Shown here piece after piece: positions 42,843-51,616 of a stretch of DNA of 64,000 bases; position 1 is the stretch's first letter, and each line of letters opens with the position of its first letter. The translations under genes were made by a program, and so were the position numbers. The notes under the pieces are model-generated. The model did not search any database. It was not told where the DNA came from and saw only the letters and a program-made list of their open reading frames with translations. The DNA is from Pseudomonas alcaligenes (GTDB taxonomy: Bacteria; Pseudomonadota; Gammaproteobacteria; Pseudomonadales; Pseudomonadaceae): NCBI RefSeq assembly GCF_014490745.1, contig NZ_LZEU01000001.1, forward strand, positions 806,001-870,000. The letters run 5' to 3'.

Positions 42843-43616
42843 GTGGAAGCCTTGCTCGAAGAACTGCCGGTGCATCAGGGCCTGGCGCGGTTGTTCGCCA
42901 ACCTCGGCACGGATGCTTTCTGGCGCGTACTGGTCGACCAGCTGCGCCTGCTGGTGCCGCTGGACAACGCCCTGGTGGCGCTGATGCGAGCGGGGCGGGC
43001 GCCGCAGTTGCTGGCCGACTTCGATTTCCGGCGTGGCGACGGCGAGCCGGAAGGGCTGGTCGACTACTGCGGCGGCATGTACCAGCTCGACCCCTTCTAC
43101 CAGGCGGTCTGCGCCGGCCTCGACGACGGCCTGCACAGCCTGGCCAGCCTGGCGCCGGATCAGTTCCAGCAGAGCGAGTACTACCTGAGCTACTTCAGCG
43201 CGGTGGTGGGCTGCGACGAGCTGCAGTTCATCTGCCGCCAGGACGGCGCCGTGCTCGGCCTGTCTCTGGGCTGCGCGCGGCCGTTCAGCGCGGCCGAGCA
43301 GGGGCGCCTGCTGTGCGTGCGCGACTGGGTGCTGGCGGCCATCCGCCGCCACCTGCAGCTGCTGCCGGTGGCCGGGGCGCCAGTCGCGGCACCGGCCGAC
43401 GACCTTGCGCAGCGCCTGGCGCACTTCGATGCGCGGCTGTCCGAGCGCGAGGTGGAAACCGCCCGGCTGATCCTCCAGGGCTTCTCCAGCAAGGCCATCG
43501 CCCAGCGCCTGGGCATCTCGCCGGAGACGGTCAAGGTGCACCGGCGCAACCTCTACCACAAGCTCGGCGTCGGCGGTCACGCCGAGCTGTTCGCCCTGCT
43601 GCTGCAGCCGCGCTAG
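42843..43616 (+). CDS. LuxR-type transcriptional regulator (short form)
   Basis: 257 residues. The N-terminal half is an unassigned sensor region (FWRVLVDQLRLLVPLDNALV); the C-terminal helix-turn-helix is standard: LSEREVETARLILQGFSSKA, IAQRLGISPETVKVHRRNLY. No receiver domain is seen. GTG 42843 has AAGGGG upstream. It is read away from the PotF-like/P1 peptidase operon across 111 nt, so it probably controls that pair. Its general layout recalls the regulator at 14861, which also neighbours PotF-type genes. Confidence 0.82.
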   Translation: MEALLEELPVHQGLARLFANLGTDAFWRVLVDQLRLLVPLDNALVALMRAGRAPQLLADFDFRRGDGEPEGLVDYCGGMYQLDPFYQAVCAGLDDGLHSLASLAPDQFQQSEYYLSYFSAVVGCDELQFICRQDGAVLGLSLGCARPFSAAEQGRLLCVRDWVLAAIRRHLQLLPVAGAPVAAPADDLAQRLAHFDARLSEREVETARLILQGFSSKAIAQRLGISPETVKVHRRNLYHKLGVGGHAELFALLLQPR

Positions 43617-43634
43617 CCGCGGCCTCGCCCGGTC

Positions 43635-44672
43635 TCAGCTGGGCAGCGCCTGGCGTTGCTGCAGCAGATCGAGGGCGACGTCGACGATCATGTCTTCCTG
43701 GCCGCCGACCATGCGCCGCTTGCCCAGCTCGACCAGGATGTCGAGGGTCTTCAGGCCGTACTTGGCGGCCGCCACCTCGGCATGCCGCAGGAAGCTCGAA
43801 TAGACCCCGGCGTAACCCAGGCCGAGGGTTTCCCGATCCACCCGCACCGGGCGATCCTGCAGCGGACGGACGATGTCGTCGGCGGCATCCATCAGGGTGT
43901 AGAGGTCGGTGCCATGGTTCCAGCCCAGGCGCTCGGCGGCGGCGATGAACACTTCCAGCGGCGCATTGCCCGCGCCGGCGCCCATGCCGGCCAGGCTGGC
44001 GTCGATACGCTCGCAACCTTCCTCCACCGCGGCGATGGAGTTGGCCACGCCCAGCGACAGGTTGTGGTGGGCGTGCATGCCCAGCTGGGTCTCGGGCTTG
44101 AGCACGGCGCGGAAGGCGCGCATGCGCTCGCGCACGTCCTGCATGCTCATGGCGCCGCCGGAGTCGGCCATGTAGATGCAGGTGGCGCCGTAGCTTTCCA
44201 TCAGCTTGCCCTGGGCCGCCAGCTGCTCGGGCGGAATCATGTGGCTCATCATCAGGAAGCCGACCGTATCCATGCCCAGGTGGCGGGCGTACTCGATGTG
44301 CTGCTTCGCCACATCCGCCTCGGTGCAGTGGGTGGCCACCCGCACGATGCGGGCGCCGGCGGCATAGGCGTTCTTCAGGTCATGCACGCTGCCGATGCCG
44401 GGCAGCAGCAGGGTGGCGATCTGCGCGTGGCTGAGCTCGCCGGCCACCGCCTCGATGTATTCCAGGTCGCTGTGGCGGCCGAAGCCGTAGTTGAAGCTGG
44501 AACCCTGCAGACCGTCGCCGTGGGCCACTTCGATGGAGTCGACGCGGGCCTTGTCGAGGGCGCGGGCAATGGCGCGCACGTCCTCCAGGCGGTACTGGTG
44601 GCGGATGGCGTGGCTGCCGTCGCGCAGGGTCACGTCGGAGATATACAGCTTGTTGTGCGGAGCGAATGTCAT
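43635..44672 (-). CDS. mhpE: 4-hydroxy-2-oxovalerate aldolase
   Basis: 345 residues of the HMG-CoA lyase-like aldolase family (MhpE/BphI/DmpG). It opens [18 protein letters not shown] with the catalytic R and metal aspartate, has the metal histidines in [15 protein letters not shown], and the C-terminal communication domain. It splits 4-hydroxy-2-oxovalerate into pyruvate and acetaldehyde, which it channels to the dehydrogenase encoded 11 nt upstream. AGGAGA precedes ATG 44672. It is the last gene of the minus-strand meta-cleavage operon and converges with the LuxR gene. Confidence 0.93.
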   Translation of the reverse strand: MTFAPHNKLYISDVTLRDGSHAIRHQYRLEDVRAIARALDKARVDSIEVAHGDGLQGSSFNYGFGRHSDLEYIEAVAGELSHAQIATLLLPGIGSVHDLKNAYAAGARIVRVATHCTEADVAKQHIEYARHLGMDTVGFLMMSHMIPPEQLAAQGKLMESYGATCIYMADSGGAMSMQDVRERMRAFRAVLKPETQLGMHAHHNLSLGVANSIAAVEEGCERIDASLAGMGAGAGNAPLEVFIAAAERLGWNHGTDLYTLMDAADDIVRPLQDRPVRVDRETLGLGYAGVYSSFLRHAEVAAAKYGLKTLDILVELGKRRMVGGQEDMIVDVALDLLQQRQALPS

Positions 44673-44683
44673 GGTCTTTCTCC

Positions 44684-45616
44684 TCAACCCTGGAGCATCG
44701 ACTGGGCCATGCGCTCGGCGGTGGCCAGCGCGGCGGAGGTCATGATGTCGAGGTTGCCGGCGTAGCTCGGCAGGTAGTGGGCGGCGCCTTCGACTTCGAG
44801 GAACACCGAGGTCTTCAGGCCGCTGAAGCGACCGTGGCCGGGGATGTTGAGGTCATGCACCTCGTCGAACTGCACCTGCTGCTTGAGCCGGTAGCCGGGC
44901 ACGTAGGCCTGCACGGCGGCGGCCATCTCCTCGATGCTGGCGGCGACGGCCGCCTGGTCGGCGGCCTCGCTGAGCACGAACACGGTGTCGCGCATCATCA
45001 GCGGCGGCTCGGCCGGGTTCATGATGATGATCGCCTTGCCCTTGGCCGCCCCGCCGATCACCTCGATGGCCTTGCTGGTGGTCTCGGTGAACTCGTCGAT
45101 ATTGGCGCGGGTGCCGGGGCCGGCGGACTTGCTGGCGATGGAAGCGATGATCTCGGCGTAGTGGACTTTCGCCACCCGCGACACTGCCGCCACCATCGGG
45201 ATGGTGGCCTGGCCGCCACAGGTGACCATGTTGACGTTGAGCTGGTCGAGGTTGTGCTCCAGGTTGACCACCGGCACGCAATAGGGACCTATCGCGGCCG
45301 GGGTCAGGTCGATCAGGCGAAGAGCGGGCTTGTGGCCCCGCAGGAATGCGTCGTTCTTCACGTGAGCGCCGGCGCTGGTGGCATCGAAGACGAAGTCGAT
45401 CTCGCTAAAGACCGGCAGGCGGGTCAGGCCCTCGACGCCTTCATGGGTAGTGGCCACGCCCAGTCGTGCGGCGCGGGCCAGACCATCGGACGCCGGGTCG
45501 ATACCGACCATGGCGCCCATCTCCAGGTACTGCGCATTGCGCAGCACCTTGATCATCAGGTCGGTGCCGATATTGCCGGAACCGACGATGGCGACTTTCA
45601 GTTTCTTGGTGCTCAT
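44684..45616 (-). CDS. mhpF: Acetaldehyde dehydrogenase (acylating)
   Basis: 310 residues. NAD-binding [20 protein letters not shown] at the N-terminus and the nucleophilic cysteine in [14 protein letters not shown] identify the MhpF/BphJ/DmpF family. It converts acetaldehyde and CoA to acetyl-CoA with NAD and forms a channelling complex with the aldolase. The adjacent order dehydrogenase then aldolase is the usual one. It lies 21 nt after the hydratase gene in the same operon. Confidence 0.94.
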   Translation of the reverse strand: MSTKKLKVAIVGSGNIGTDLMIKVLRNAQYLEMGAMVGIDPASDGLARAARLGVATTHEGVEGLTRLPVFSEIDFVFDATSAGAHVKNDAFLRGHKPALRLIDLTPAAIGPYCVPVVNLEHNLDQLNVNMVTCGGQATIPMVAAVSRVAKVHYAEIIASIASKSAGPGTRANIDEFTETTSKAIEVIGGAAKGKAIIIMNPAEPPLMMRDTVFVLSEAADQAAVAASIEEMAAAVQAYVPGYRLKQQVQFDEVHDLNIPGHGRFSGLKTSVFLEVEGAAHYLPSYAGNLDIMTSAALATAERMAQSMLQG

Positions 45617-45637
45617 GCAGATTCTCCAGGTCGCTGC

Positions 45638-46429
45638 TCAATAGAAGCGGCAGCCGACTTCGCCCAGGCGGGTCAGGCGCAGGTGCAGGTGGTCTCCGGC
45701 GACAACCGGAGTCATGGGGCCGAGGGCGCCGGACAGCAGCACGTCGCCGGCCTGCAGCGGGCGGCCGAATTCGGCCATGGTGCGGGCCAGCCACAGGCAG
45801 GCATCCAGCGGGTTGCCCAGGCAGGCGGCGCCGACGCCGATGGCGGCCTGGGCGCGGTTCTTCTCCAGCAGCATGCCTTCCAGGCGCAGATCCAGCGCGG
45901 CCAGCCGGGTCGGCTGCTTGCCCAGCACATAGAGGGCCGAGGAGGCGTTGTCGGCCACCGTGTCGGCCAGGGTGATCTTCCAGTCGGCGATGGCCGAGTC
46001 GACGATCTCGATGGCCGGCAGCAGGTACTCCACCGCGCTGATCAGCTCGGCCAGGGTGGTATCGACATTGGGCAGGTCGCGGCCGAGGACGAAGGCGATC
46101 TCGCCCTCGGCCTTGGGCTGGATCAGCCGGCTGCAGTCGATGGCGCCACCGTCGGCGACTTCCATGTCGGCGAACAGCATGCCGAAGTCCGGCTGGTCGA
46201 CGCCCAGCTGCTGCTGCACGGCCAGCGAGGTCAGGCCGATCTTGCGCCCGACCAGGCGCCGGCCCTGGGCCAGGGCGCGCTGGGTATTGAGCTCCTGCAC
46301 CGCATAGGCGCCGGACAGCGTGTCGATGCCGAAGCTGGCGGATATCTGCGCACAGGGCGTGCGCTCCTGGCGCGCCTGGGCCAGCGCGGCGGCGGCCTGT
46401 TCCAGTTTTCTCAGGGCGTCGTGGCTCAT
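45638..46429 (-). CDS. mhpD: 2-hydroxypenta-2,4-dienoate (2-oxopent-4-enoate) hydratase
   Basis: 263 residues of the fumarylacetoacetate hydrolase-like hydratase family (MhpD/BphH). Seen are IGLTSLAVQQQLGVDQPDFG, AEGEIAFVLGRDLP with the metal-binding E-x-E, and LGNPLDACLWLARTM. It adds water to the dienol formed after hydrolysis of the ring-cleavage product, giving 4-hydroxy-2-oxovalerate. Its start overlaps the stop of the FAD hydroxylase (ATGA, 46426-46429), so the two are translationally coupled. Confidence 0.92.
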   Translation of the reverse strand: MSHDALRKLEQAAAALAQARQERTPCAQISASFGIDTLSGAYAVQELNTQRALAQGRRLVGRKIGLTSLAVQQQLGVDQPDFGMLFADMEVADGGAIDCSRLIQPKAEGEIAFVLGRDLPNVDTTLAELISAVEYLLPAIEIVDSAIADWKITLADTVADNASSALYVLGKQPTRLAALDLRLEGMLLEKNRAQAAIGVGAACLGNPLDACLWLARTMAEFGRPLQAGDVLLSGALGPMTPVVAGDHLHLRLTRLGEVGCRFY

Positions 46430-48171
46430 GCGCTTTTCCTCAGGCGGGTGAAGTCGAGCTGGCCGCTGACCAAGCCTGGCTGCCAGCCCAGCTGCTGTTT
46501 CAGCTCGGCCAGCGCGGCGTTGAGCTGGTCGGCGGCGACCAGGGCGAAGACGAACTTGTCCGGGCGCACGATGGCGACCAGATCCTGGCCGTGGCCGCCG
46601 CGCTTGAACCAGCGCACCAGCTCTTCGTCTGGTTCCTCCACCTCGACCAGATTGGCCGGGGTGTGACGTTGCACGTGCATGCCCTGCGGGCGACCACCGA
46701 AGTGGTAGAGGGTGACGAAGCGGCTATCCAGGCTGGCGAGGAGCTGCTTCGATTCGGCGGACAGGGCGGCCTGCGGATCGTGTTCCAGGCCGATCAGGGC
46801 GAAGCCTTCACCCAGCACCTCGTCGAGCAACACGCGCTTGCCCTTGAAGGTGCGCACCTGTGGCTGCGGCAGCAGGGTGCCCTCGACGCCGCGGCGACCA
46901 TTCCTGGGCAGGCCCAGGTAGCTGCCGGCCCTGTAGGTCGGGGTGGGCTTGAAGCCGCCCTCGCGTAGCCACTTGCCGAGCACCGGGGTGACGTTCAGCG
47001 TCCGCACGATGAAGTTGCGCAGCGCGGCGGCCAGCGGGTTGGCCATGGAGACGAAGTCTTTCATCTGCACCGAGATGTCGATCATCGCCTTGGCGTGGTG
47101 GTAGCGCTCGCTGCCGTAGGTGTCGAGCAGCTGCTCGGCGGCCTTGCCGCGCAGCACCGCTTCCAGCTTCCAGGCCAGGTTGTAGGCGTCGCGTACACCG
47201 GAGCTCATGCCCTGGCCCATGAACTGCGGGGTCATGTGCGCGGCATCGCCGGCCAGCAGCACGCGGCCCTTGCGCCATTCGCGGGCGACCAGGGCGTTGA
47301 AGGTGTAGACCAGCTTGCGCTTGACCTCGAACTTGTCCGGGTCGACGTAGCGGCTGATCAGGCTGCGCACGGTGGCCGGGTCTTCCATGTACTCCTTGGT
47401 CTGCCCGGGCATCAGCATGAACTCGAAGCGGTGGAAACGCCCCGGCTGCGGGCAGCTGACCACCGGGCAGGCCGGGTCGCAGACGAAGTTGAAGTAGGGG
47501 ATGTGGCGCAGGGCGTCTTCGCCCTCCTTCATCTCCAGGTCGACCACCAGCCAGGGTTCGGGGAAGTTCTTGCCGTCCATGCCGATGCCCAGCTTCTCGC
47601 GCACCGTGCTGCGGCCGCCGTCGGCGCCGACCAGGTAGCGGGCTTTGAGCGTGACCGGCGCCGGATCGACAGCGAGGTCGACGCGGCTGCCGTCGCCATC
47701 ACCGAAGCGGCAGTTCTGCGTGGCCTGGTGGGTGATGGTGACCAGCCCGCCGTCCTGGGAAAAATCCACCAGCTCGCGGCCGCGCAGTACGCGCACCGCC
47801 GGGTAGCGGGCCAGCAGGTCGCTGAGCTTGGTCTCCAGCCAGGGCTGGTAAAGGAAGTTGATCACCGGCCAGCCGAAGCTGCGCTTGAGCTGCCAGTAGC
47901 GGCCGATCACCCGGCCATCGGGGAAAGTCCACTGCGCGGGGGTGTCGATCTGCATATCGGCGGCCAGCTCGGGGGCGACGCCGGCGGCCTGCATCACGCG
48001 CATGCATTCGTCGTCGGTGTAGACCGCGCGGGCGTTGCCGTAGAACACCGGCTCGCGCTCCAGCACCAGCACCGAGAGGCCGCGCTTGCCGAGCAGGTGG
48101 GCGAGGGTGGCACCGGTCGGGCCGAGGCCGGCGATGACGACGTCGACGATTTCGGGATTTTGGCTATTCAT
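46426..48171 (-). CDS. FAD-dependent aromatic hydroxylase, MhpA-like (UbiH/PheA-TfdB type)
   Basis: 581 residues. GxGxxG in VVIAGLGPTGATLAHLLGKR, the DG motif GADGGRSTVREKLG and the second FAD motif VLLAGDAAHMTPQFMGQGMS are complete. A thioredoxin-like C-terminal domain as in MhpA and phenol hydroxylase follows (about 420 on). Such single-component enzymes add an ortho hydroxyl to a phenol, making the catechol that the neighbouring dioxygenase cleaves. ATG 48171 is eight nt after the dioxygenase gene. MhpA acts on 3-(3-hydroxyphenyl)propionate, but here the partner dioxygenase is of another type, so the substrate may differ. Confidence 0.88.
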   Translation of the reverse strand: MNSQNPEIVDVVIAGLGPTGATLAHLLGKRGLSVLVLEREPVFYGNARAVYTDDECMRVMQAAGVAPELAADMQIDTPAQWTFPDGRVIGRYWQLKRSFGWPVINFLYQPWLETKLSDLLARYPAVRVLRGRELVDFSQDGGLVTITHQATQNCRFGDGDGSRVDLAVDPAPVTLKARYLVGADGGRSTVREKLGIGMDGKNFPEPWLVVDLEMKEGEDALRHIPYFNFVCDPACPVVSCPQPGRFHRFEFMLMPGQTKEYMEDPATVRSLISRYVDPDKFEVKRKLVYTFNALVAREWRKGRVLLAGDAAHMTPQFMGQGMSSGVRDAYNLAWKLEAVLRGKAAEQLLDTYGSERYHHAKAMIDISVQMKDFVSMANPLAAALRNFIVRTLNVTPVLGKWLREGGFKPTPTYRAGSYLGLPRNGRRGVEGTLLPQPQVRTFKGKRVLLDEVLGEGFALIGLEHDPQAALSAESKQLLASLDSRFVTLYHFGGRPQGMHVQRHTPANLVEVEEPDEELVRWFKRGGHGQDLVAIVRPDKFVFALVAADQLNAALAELKQQLGWQPGLVSGQLDFTRLRKSA

Positions 48172-48179
48172 GGTGACTC

Positions 48180-49163
48180 CTAGAGCGGCGAGTACTCGGC
48201 GGCGCGCAGCGAGCGCAGGCCCTGGCCGAGGTTGCCCAGATTGGTTTTCAGCTTGTGCCAGGCACTGCGCTTCGGCGGCTTGTGGCCCCACAGGCTGATG
48301 CCCTGGTAGGTGGTGGTCTGCCAGCTGGCTTCGTCGACTTCCAGGGCATTCCAGCCCAGCTCGATCTCGAAGCCGGAGGGGCTGAGCACGTAGAACGACT
48401 GCTCGCGGTCGTTGGGGTGCTCGCCGATCTCGTGGGCCATCTCGAAGCCCAGCTGGCGGCAGCGCAGGAAGGCATCGGTCAGCTCGCTCACCGAGGTGGT
48501 CAGCAGGTTCATGTGCTGCACCTGGGTGCGGATCGGGTCGATGGGCATGCCGCGCACCTGGGCGATGGCGATCGAGTGGTGGCGCGGATTGACCCGGAAG
48601 AACTCGATATCGAGGGTCACCCCGCCGAGCTGCTCGACTATGGTGTCGCTCTGCCGGGCATCGAAGATCTCCTCCCAGAAGCGGCGCATGTCCTGGCCGC
48701 GGCGGCTGGTGATGGCCAGATGGCCCATGCCGGCCGCACCGGTGATGAAGCCTTGGCTGAGCATGTCCAGCGGCTCGCTGGTGGTTACGGCATCGACGAA
48801 CAGCTCGATGGCCAGGCGCTTGGGCCCCTGCACCCGCCAGAAGCGCTGCACACCACGCTCGGCGGCTTCTACGGCGCTGCTGACCTGGACGGCGATGCCG
48901 CGGGCCTGCAGGCGCAGCAGGACGATGTCCAGGGTGGCCTGGTCGCGCAGTTGCCAGCCGATGGCGGCGAAGTCTTCCGCCGGGCCGCGCTGAATTATCA
49001 GGCGGCGCTGATGGTGATCCATGCGGAAGGCCAGGGTGCTGCTATCCGCGTGCTGCAGGTGCAGGCCGATGCCGTCCTGCAGCAGCGCCTGCCAGCGCTC
49101 CAGGCGGTTCGATTCGATGACCGCGTAGCCCATGCTGCTGGCGCCGAAGATGTCCTGATTCAT
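48180..49163 (-). CDS. Type I extradiol dioxygenase (vicinal oxygen chelate family)
   Basis: 327 residues, two-domain type I enzyme like BphC and HsaC. Iron ligands are H148 (GMGHLAI), H217 (VQHMNLL) and E268 (SGFEIELGW), with the catalytic tyrosine in SFYVLSP. It cleaves a catechol next to the hydroxyls to a yellow 2-hydroxymuconic-type product. The two-domain BphC-like form generally accepts catechols with bulky side groups. Its C-terminus (KTNLGNLGQGLRSLRAAEY) is longer than in BphC. It lies 15 nt after the hydrolase gene. The classical mhp operon carries a type III enzyme (MhpB), so this operon is a mixed assembly. Confidence 0.9.
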   Translation of the reverse strand: MNQDIFGASSMGYAVIESNRLERWQALLQDGIGLHLQHADSSTLAFRMDHHQRRLIIQRGPAEDFAAIGWQLRDQATLDIVLLRLQARGIAVQVSSAVEAAERGVQRFWRVQGPKRLAIELFVDAVTTSEPLDMLSQGFITGAAGMGHLAITSRRGQDMRRFWEEIFDARQSDTIVEQLGGVTLDIEFFRVNPRHHSIAIAQVRGMPIDPIRTQVQHMNLLTTSVSELTDAFLRCRQLGFEMAHEIGEHPNDREQSFYVLSPSGFEIELGWNALEVDEASWQTTTYQGISLWGHKPPKRSAWHKLKTNLGNLGQGLRSLRAAEYSPL

Positions 49164-49178
49164 AGGGGCTCCGCGCGC

Positions 49179-50048
49179 TCAGGCCGGGGTGCGGCAGGCG
49201 AGAAAGCCGGCCGTGACGGCGTTGAATTCGGCGGCGCGTTCCCACTGCACCCAGTGCCCGGTCTTGCTGAACAGGTACAGGTCGCAGTCGGGCATGCGCT
49301 GGCGCAGGGCCTCGCCGCCGCTGGGGCGGTTGACCTTGTCGGCGGCGCCCCACAGCACCAGGGTCGGCACGCGGCACTGGGCCAGGCGCGCGTCGCGGGT
49401 GAAGTCCATGCGCAGGGCGGCTTTCAGGCTGGGCGGGCGGCGCAGCGGCGGGGCGGCGACCACCTGCGGGTCGATGCTCGACTGGTAGCGCTCGGCGATC
49501 ATCGCGTCGGTCACCAGGCTGCCGTCGTAGACCAGGTACTCGCGGATGAAGCGGGTGATCTTCTCCAGCGAGGGGCCAGTGCCGTTGTAGTAGTCGAGCA
49601 ACTGGTTGAGGCCCTTGGTGGGCAGGCCGCGGGTGGTACCGACACCGCCCGGGCCCATCAGCACCAGGGCCGAGACGCGGCTCGGTGCTTCCAGCGCCAT
49701 GCGCAGGGCACAGGCGCCGCCGAGGGAGTTGCCGACCACATGGGCGGCCTTGATCTGCAGGGCGTCGAACAGGCCGAGCATGCTGCTGGCCAGGTCGCCG
49801 AAGGGGTCGTTGCGCTCCACGCCCTTGGTCGACTGGCCGTAGCCGGGCATGTCCACCACCAGCACGCGGAACTGTTTGGCCAGCGCCTCGATATTGCGCG
49901 AGTAGTTGGACAGGCCGGAGGCGCCGGCGCCGCCGCCGTGCAGCATCAGCACGGGGTAGCCGCTGCCGAGCTCGCTGACAAAGATCTGCCGCCGGCCAAC
50001 GCTGACCATGCGGGAGGTGAGGCCTGGAATTGCTGCGTTGTTGTTCAT
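49179..50048 (-). CDS. Alpha/beta hydrolase, meta-cleavage product hydrolase (MhpC/BphD-like)
   Basis: 289 residues. The oxyanion region LMLHGGGAGASG, nucleophile S108 in VVGNSLGGACALRMALEAP, acid in LWGAADKVN and base in FSKTGHWVQWER define a C-C bond hydrolase of the MhpC/BphD type. It splits the ring-cleavage product into 2-hydroxypenta-2,4-dienoate and a carboxylic acid carrying the original side chain. GGAGCG precedes ATG 50048. It is the first gene of the meta-cleavage operon, whose promoter region carries a TetR-type palindrome (50092-50118). Confidence 0.92.
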   Translation of the reverse strand: MNNNAAIPGLTSRMVSVGRRQIFVSELGSGYPVLMLHGGGAGASGLSNYSRNIEALAKQFRVLVVDMPGYGQSTKGVERNDPFGDLASSMLGLFDALQIKAAHVVGNSLGGACALRMALEAPSRVSALVLMGPGGVGTTRGLPTKGLNQLLDYYNGTGPSLEKITRFIREYLVYDGSLVTDAMIAERYQSSIDPQVVAAPPLRRPPSLKAALRMDFTRDARLAQCRVPTLVLWGAADKVNRPSGGEALRQRMPDCDLYLFSKTGHWVQWERAAEFNAVTAGFLACRTPA

Positions 50049-50091
50049 GTGCGCTCCAGAAGAACCTGCTCTGATGAAAATAAGACTATCA

Positions 50092-50118
50092 GTGCTCATA
50101 TATGAACACAAGTGTTCA
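50092..50118. promoter_or_regulatory. TetR-type operator upstream of the meta-cleavage operon
   Basis: A perfect palindrome TGAACAC-AA-GTGTTCA (50103-50118) is preceded by a third half-site GTGCTCA (50092-50098) separated by TATA. The same palindrome, with TT in the middle, lies before the tetR gene at 54374-54389. It is 44-56 bp upstream of the hydrolase start, where a repressor would block transcription. Confidence 0.8.
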
Positions 50119-50170
50119 AATGATGGGTGTTGTGATCTGCACAAAGGCCTGCGCGCAGCTCACGGGCGTT

Positions 50171-50194
50171 AAAAAAACCGCCCCGCAGGGCGGC
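50171..50194 (-). terminator. Rho-independent terminator after the DUF1329 gene
   Basis: On the minus strand GCCGCCC, TGCG, GGGCGG is followed directly by a run of seven T. It lies about 40 nt beyond the DUF1329 stop and separates that operon from the meta-cleavage promoter. Confidence 0.85.
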
Positions 50195-50233
50195 AAAGGT
50201 CGTGGGCGGGGCGCCCTCGACGGAGTAGCAGGG

Positions 50234-51601
50234 TCAGCGGATGCCGGCGTTGCGCAGGGCCGCCGGGGTGTACTCGGAGGACAGCGAGGAGAAGCCGAAC
50301 TCGATTGGATCCTTCTCCTGGTTGCGCATGCCGGAGACGATGTAGCGGCCGTTGATCAGGTCGTACAGCGCCTCTACGCCCAGCCAGGGCACCTGCACGT
50401 CGTAGCGCGGGGTCAGGTGGCCTTCGGCGGTGCGCCACAGGGTGCCGCGCGAGTCGTAGTGGTCGGCCAGGGCGATCTGCCAGCTGTCCTCGTCGATGAA
50501 GAACACCCGCTTGGCGTAGATGTGCCGTTCGCCCTGCTTCAGGGTGCCCTCGACCTGCCATACGCGGTGCAGCTCGTAACGGGTATACGCGGGGTTGAGG
50601 TGGCCGGGCTGGACGATGTCGGCGTACTTCAGGCTGGGCGCGTCGAGCCGGTAGCTGTTGTAGGGGATGTACAGCTCGCGCTTGCCGATCAGCTTCCAGT
50701 CGTAGCGGTCGGGGGCGCCGTTGTACATGTCCAGGTTGTCGGCCACGCGCTGACCTTCGGAGGCCGGGTAGGGGCCGTCGTAGGATATCTGCGGGGCACG
50801 CCGTACGCGGCGCTGGCCGGCGTTGTAGATCCAGGCCATGCGTGGCTCGCGCACCTGGTTGAGAGTCTCGTGCACCAGCACCACGTCGCCGGCCTGGCGC
50901 GCCGGCGCGGTGACCAGCTGCTTGTAGTAGAACAGCACGTTGCCGGGCTTGGCCGGGTTGAAGTCCTTGATGCGGTCGCGGAAGGTGAACTGCTGCTTGA
51001 AGTACACCGGCACGAACTTGCCGTCGGCCAGTGGCGTGGCCTGCACGTGGGTGCGCTTGGCGCTGCCACCGCGGTAGCGGGTGATGTGGTTCCACACCAC
51101 TTCCAGGCCGTTCTGCGGGATCGGGAAGGGAATCGCGGTGCTGAAGTCGGCCAGGCCGTTGCCGCCCTCGACCAGCTTGGTGTTGATCGCGTTGTCCCGC
51201 GCGGCCTGGTACACGGCGTCCGGCAGGCTGGCGCTGCGGTGGCTCGGATAGACCGGAATCTGGTAGCTACCGGCATAGCGCTTGAGCATCGCCAGCTGGC
51301 CGGGCGTCAGCTTGTCCTGGTACTGGGCGGCGTTCTGCGCGGTGATGGTGAACAGCGGCTGCTCGCTGGCGTACGGGTCACTGAGGAAGCCTTGGGCGCT
51401 GAGGGTGCCGGCGTCTTTGCCCAGGCCGCCGTTCCAGGCCGGGATGCTGCCGTCGGCATTGCCGGCCATTTCCGCGCCCAGCGGGGTCAGGCTGGTGCCG
51501 AGCTGTTTGGCCTGTTCGGCGCTGACGGCGGCCCAGGTAGCGTGGCTGGAGAGGGTGCAGGCAAAGGCGAGTGCGTACGCCGGGATGATCTTGTTATGCA
51601 T
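50234..51601 (-). CDS. DUF1329 outer-membrane-associated protein (LolA/B-like fold)
   Basis: 455 residues with a signal peptide ending ATWA and a mature start AVSAEQAKQLGTSLTPLGAE, typical of DUF1329. Other family blocks seen are DGSIPAWNGG, MAWIYNAGQRRVRRAPQISY and DEDSWQIALADHYDSRG. The fold resembles LolB-type lipid carriers. DUF1329 genes are routinely paired with DUF1302 and found with degradation genes for steroids and other hydrophobic compounds. ATG 51601 has GGAG upstream and lies 15 nt after the DUF1302 gene. It likely helps move a hydrophobic substrate across the envelope. Confidence 0.88.
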   Translation of the reverse strand: MHNKIIPAYALAFACTLSSHATWAAVSAEQAKQLGTSLTPLGAEMAGNADGSIPAWNGGLGKDAGTLSAQGFLSDPYASEQPLFTITAQNAAQYQDKLTPGQLAMLKRYAGSYQIPVYPSHRSASLPDAVYQAARDNAINTKLVEGGNGLADFSTAIPFPIPQNGLEVVWNHITRYRGGSAKRTHVQATPLADGKFVPVYFKQQFTFRDRIKDFNPAKPGNVLFYYKQLVTAPARQAGDVVLVHETLNQVREPRMAWIYNAGQRRVRRAPQISYDGPYPASEGQRVADNLDMYNGAPDRYDWKLIGKRELYIPYNSYRLDAPSLKYADIVQPGHLNPAYTRYELHRVWQVEGTLKQGERHIYAKRVFFIDEDSWQIALADHYDSRGTLWRTAEGHLTPRYDVQVPWLGVEALYDLINGRYIVSGMRNQEKDPIEFGFSSLSSEYTPAALRNAGIR

Positions 51602-51616
51602 GGTCGATAACTCCAC

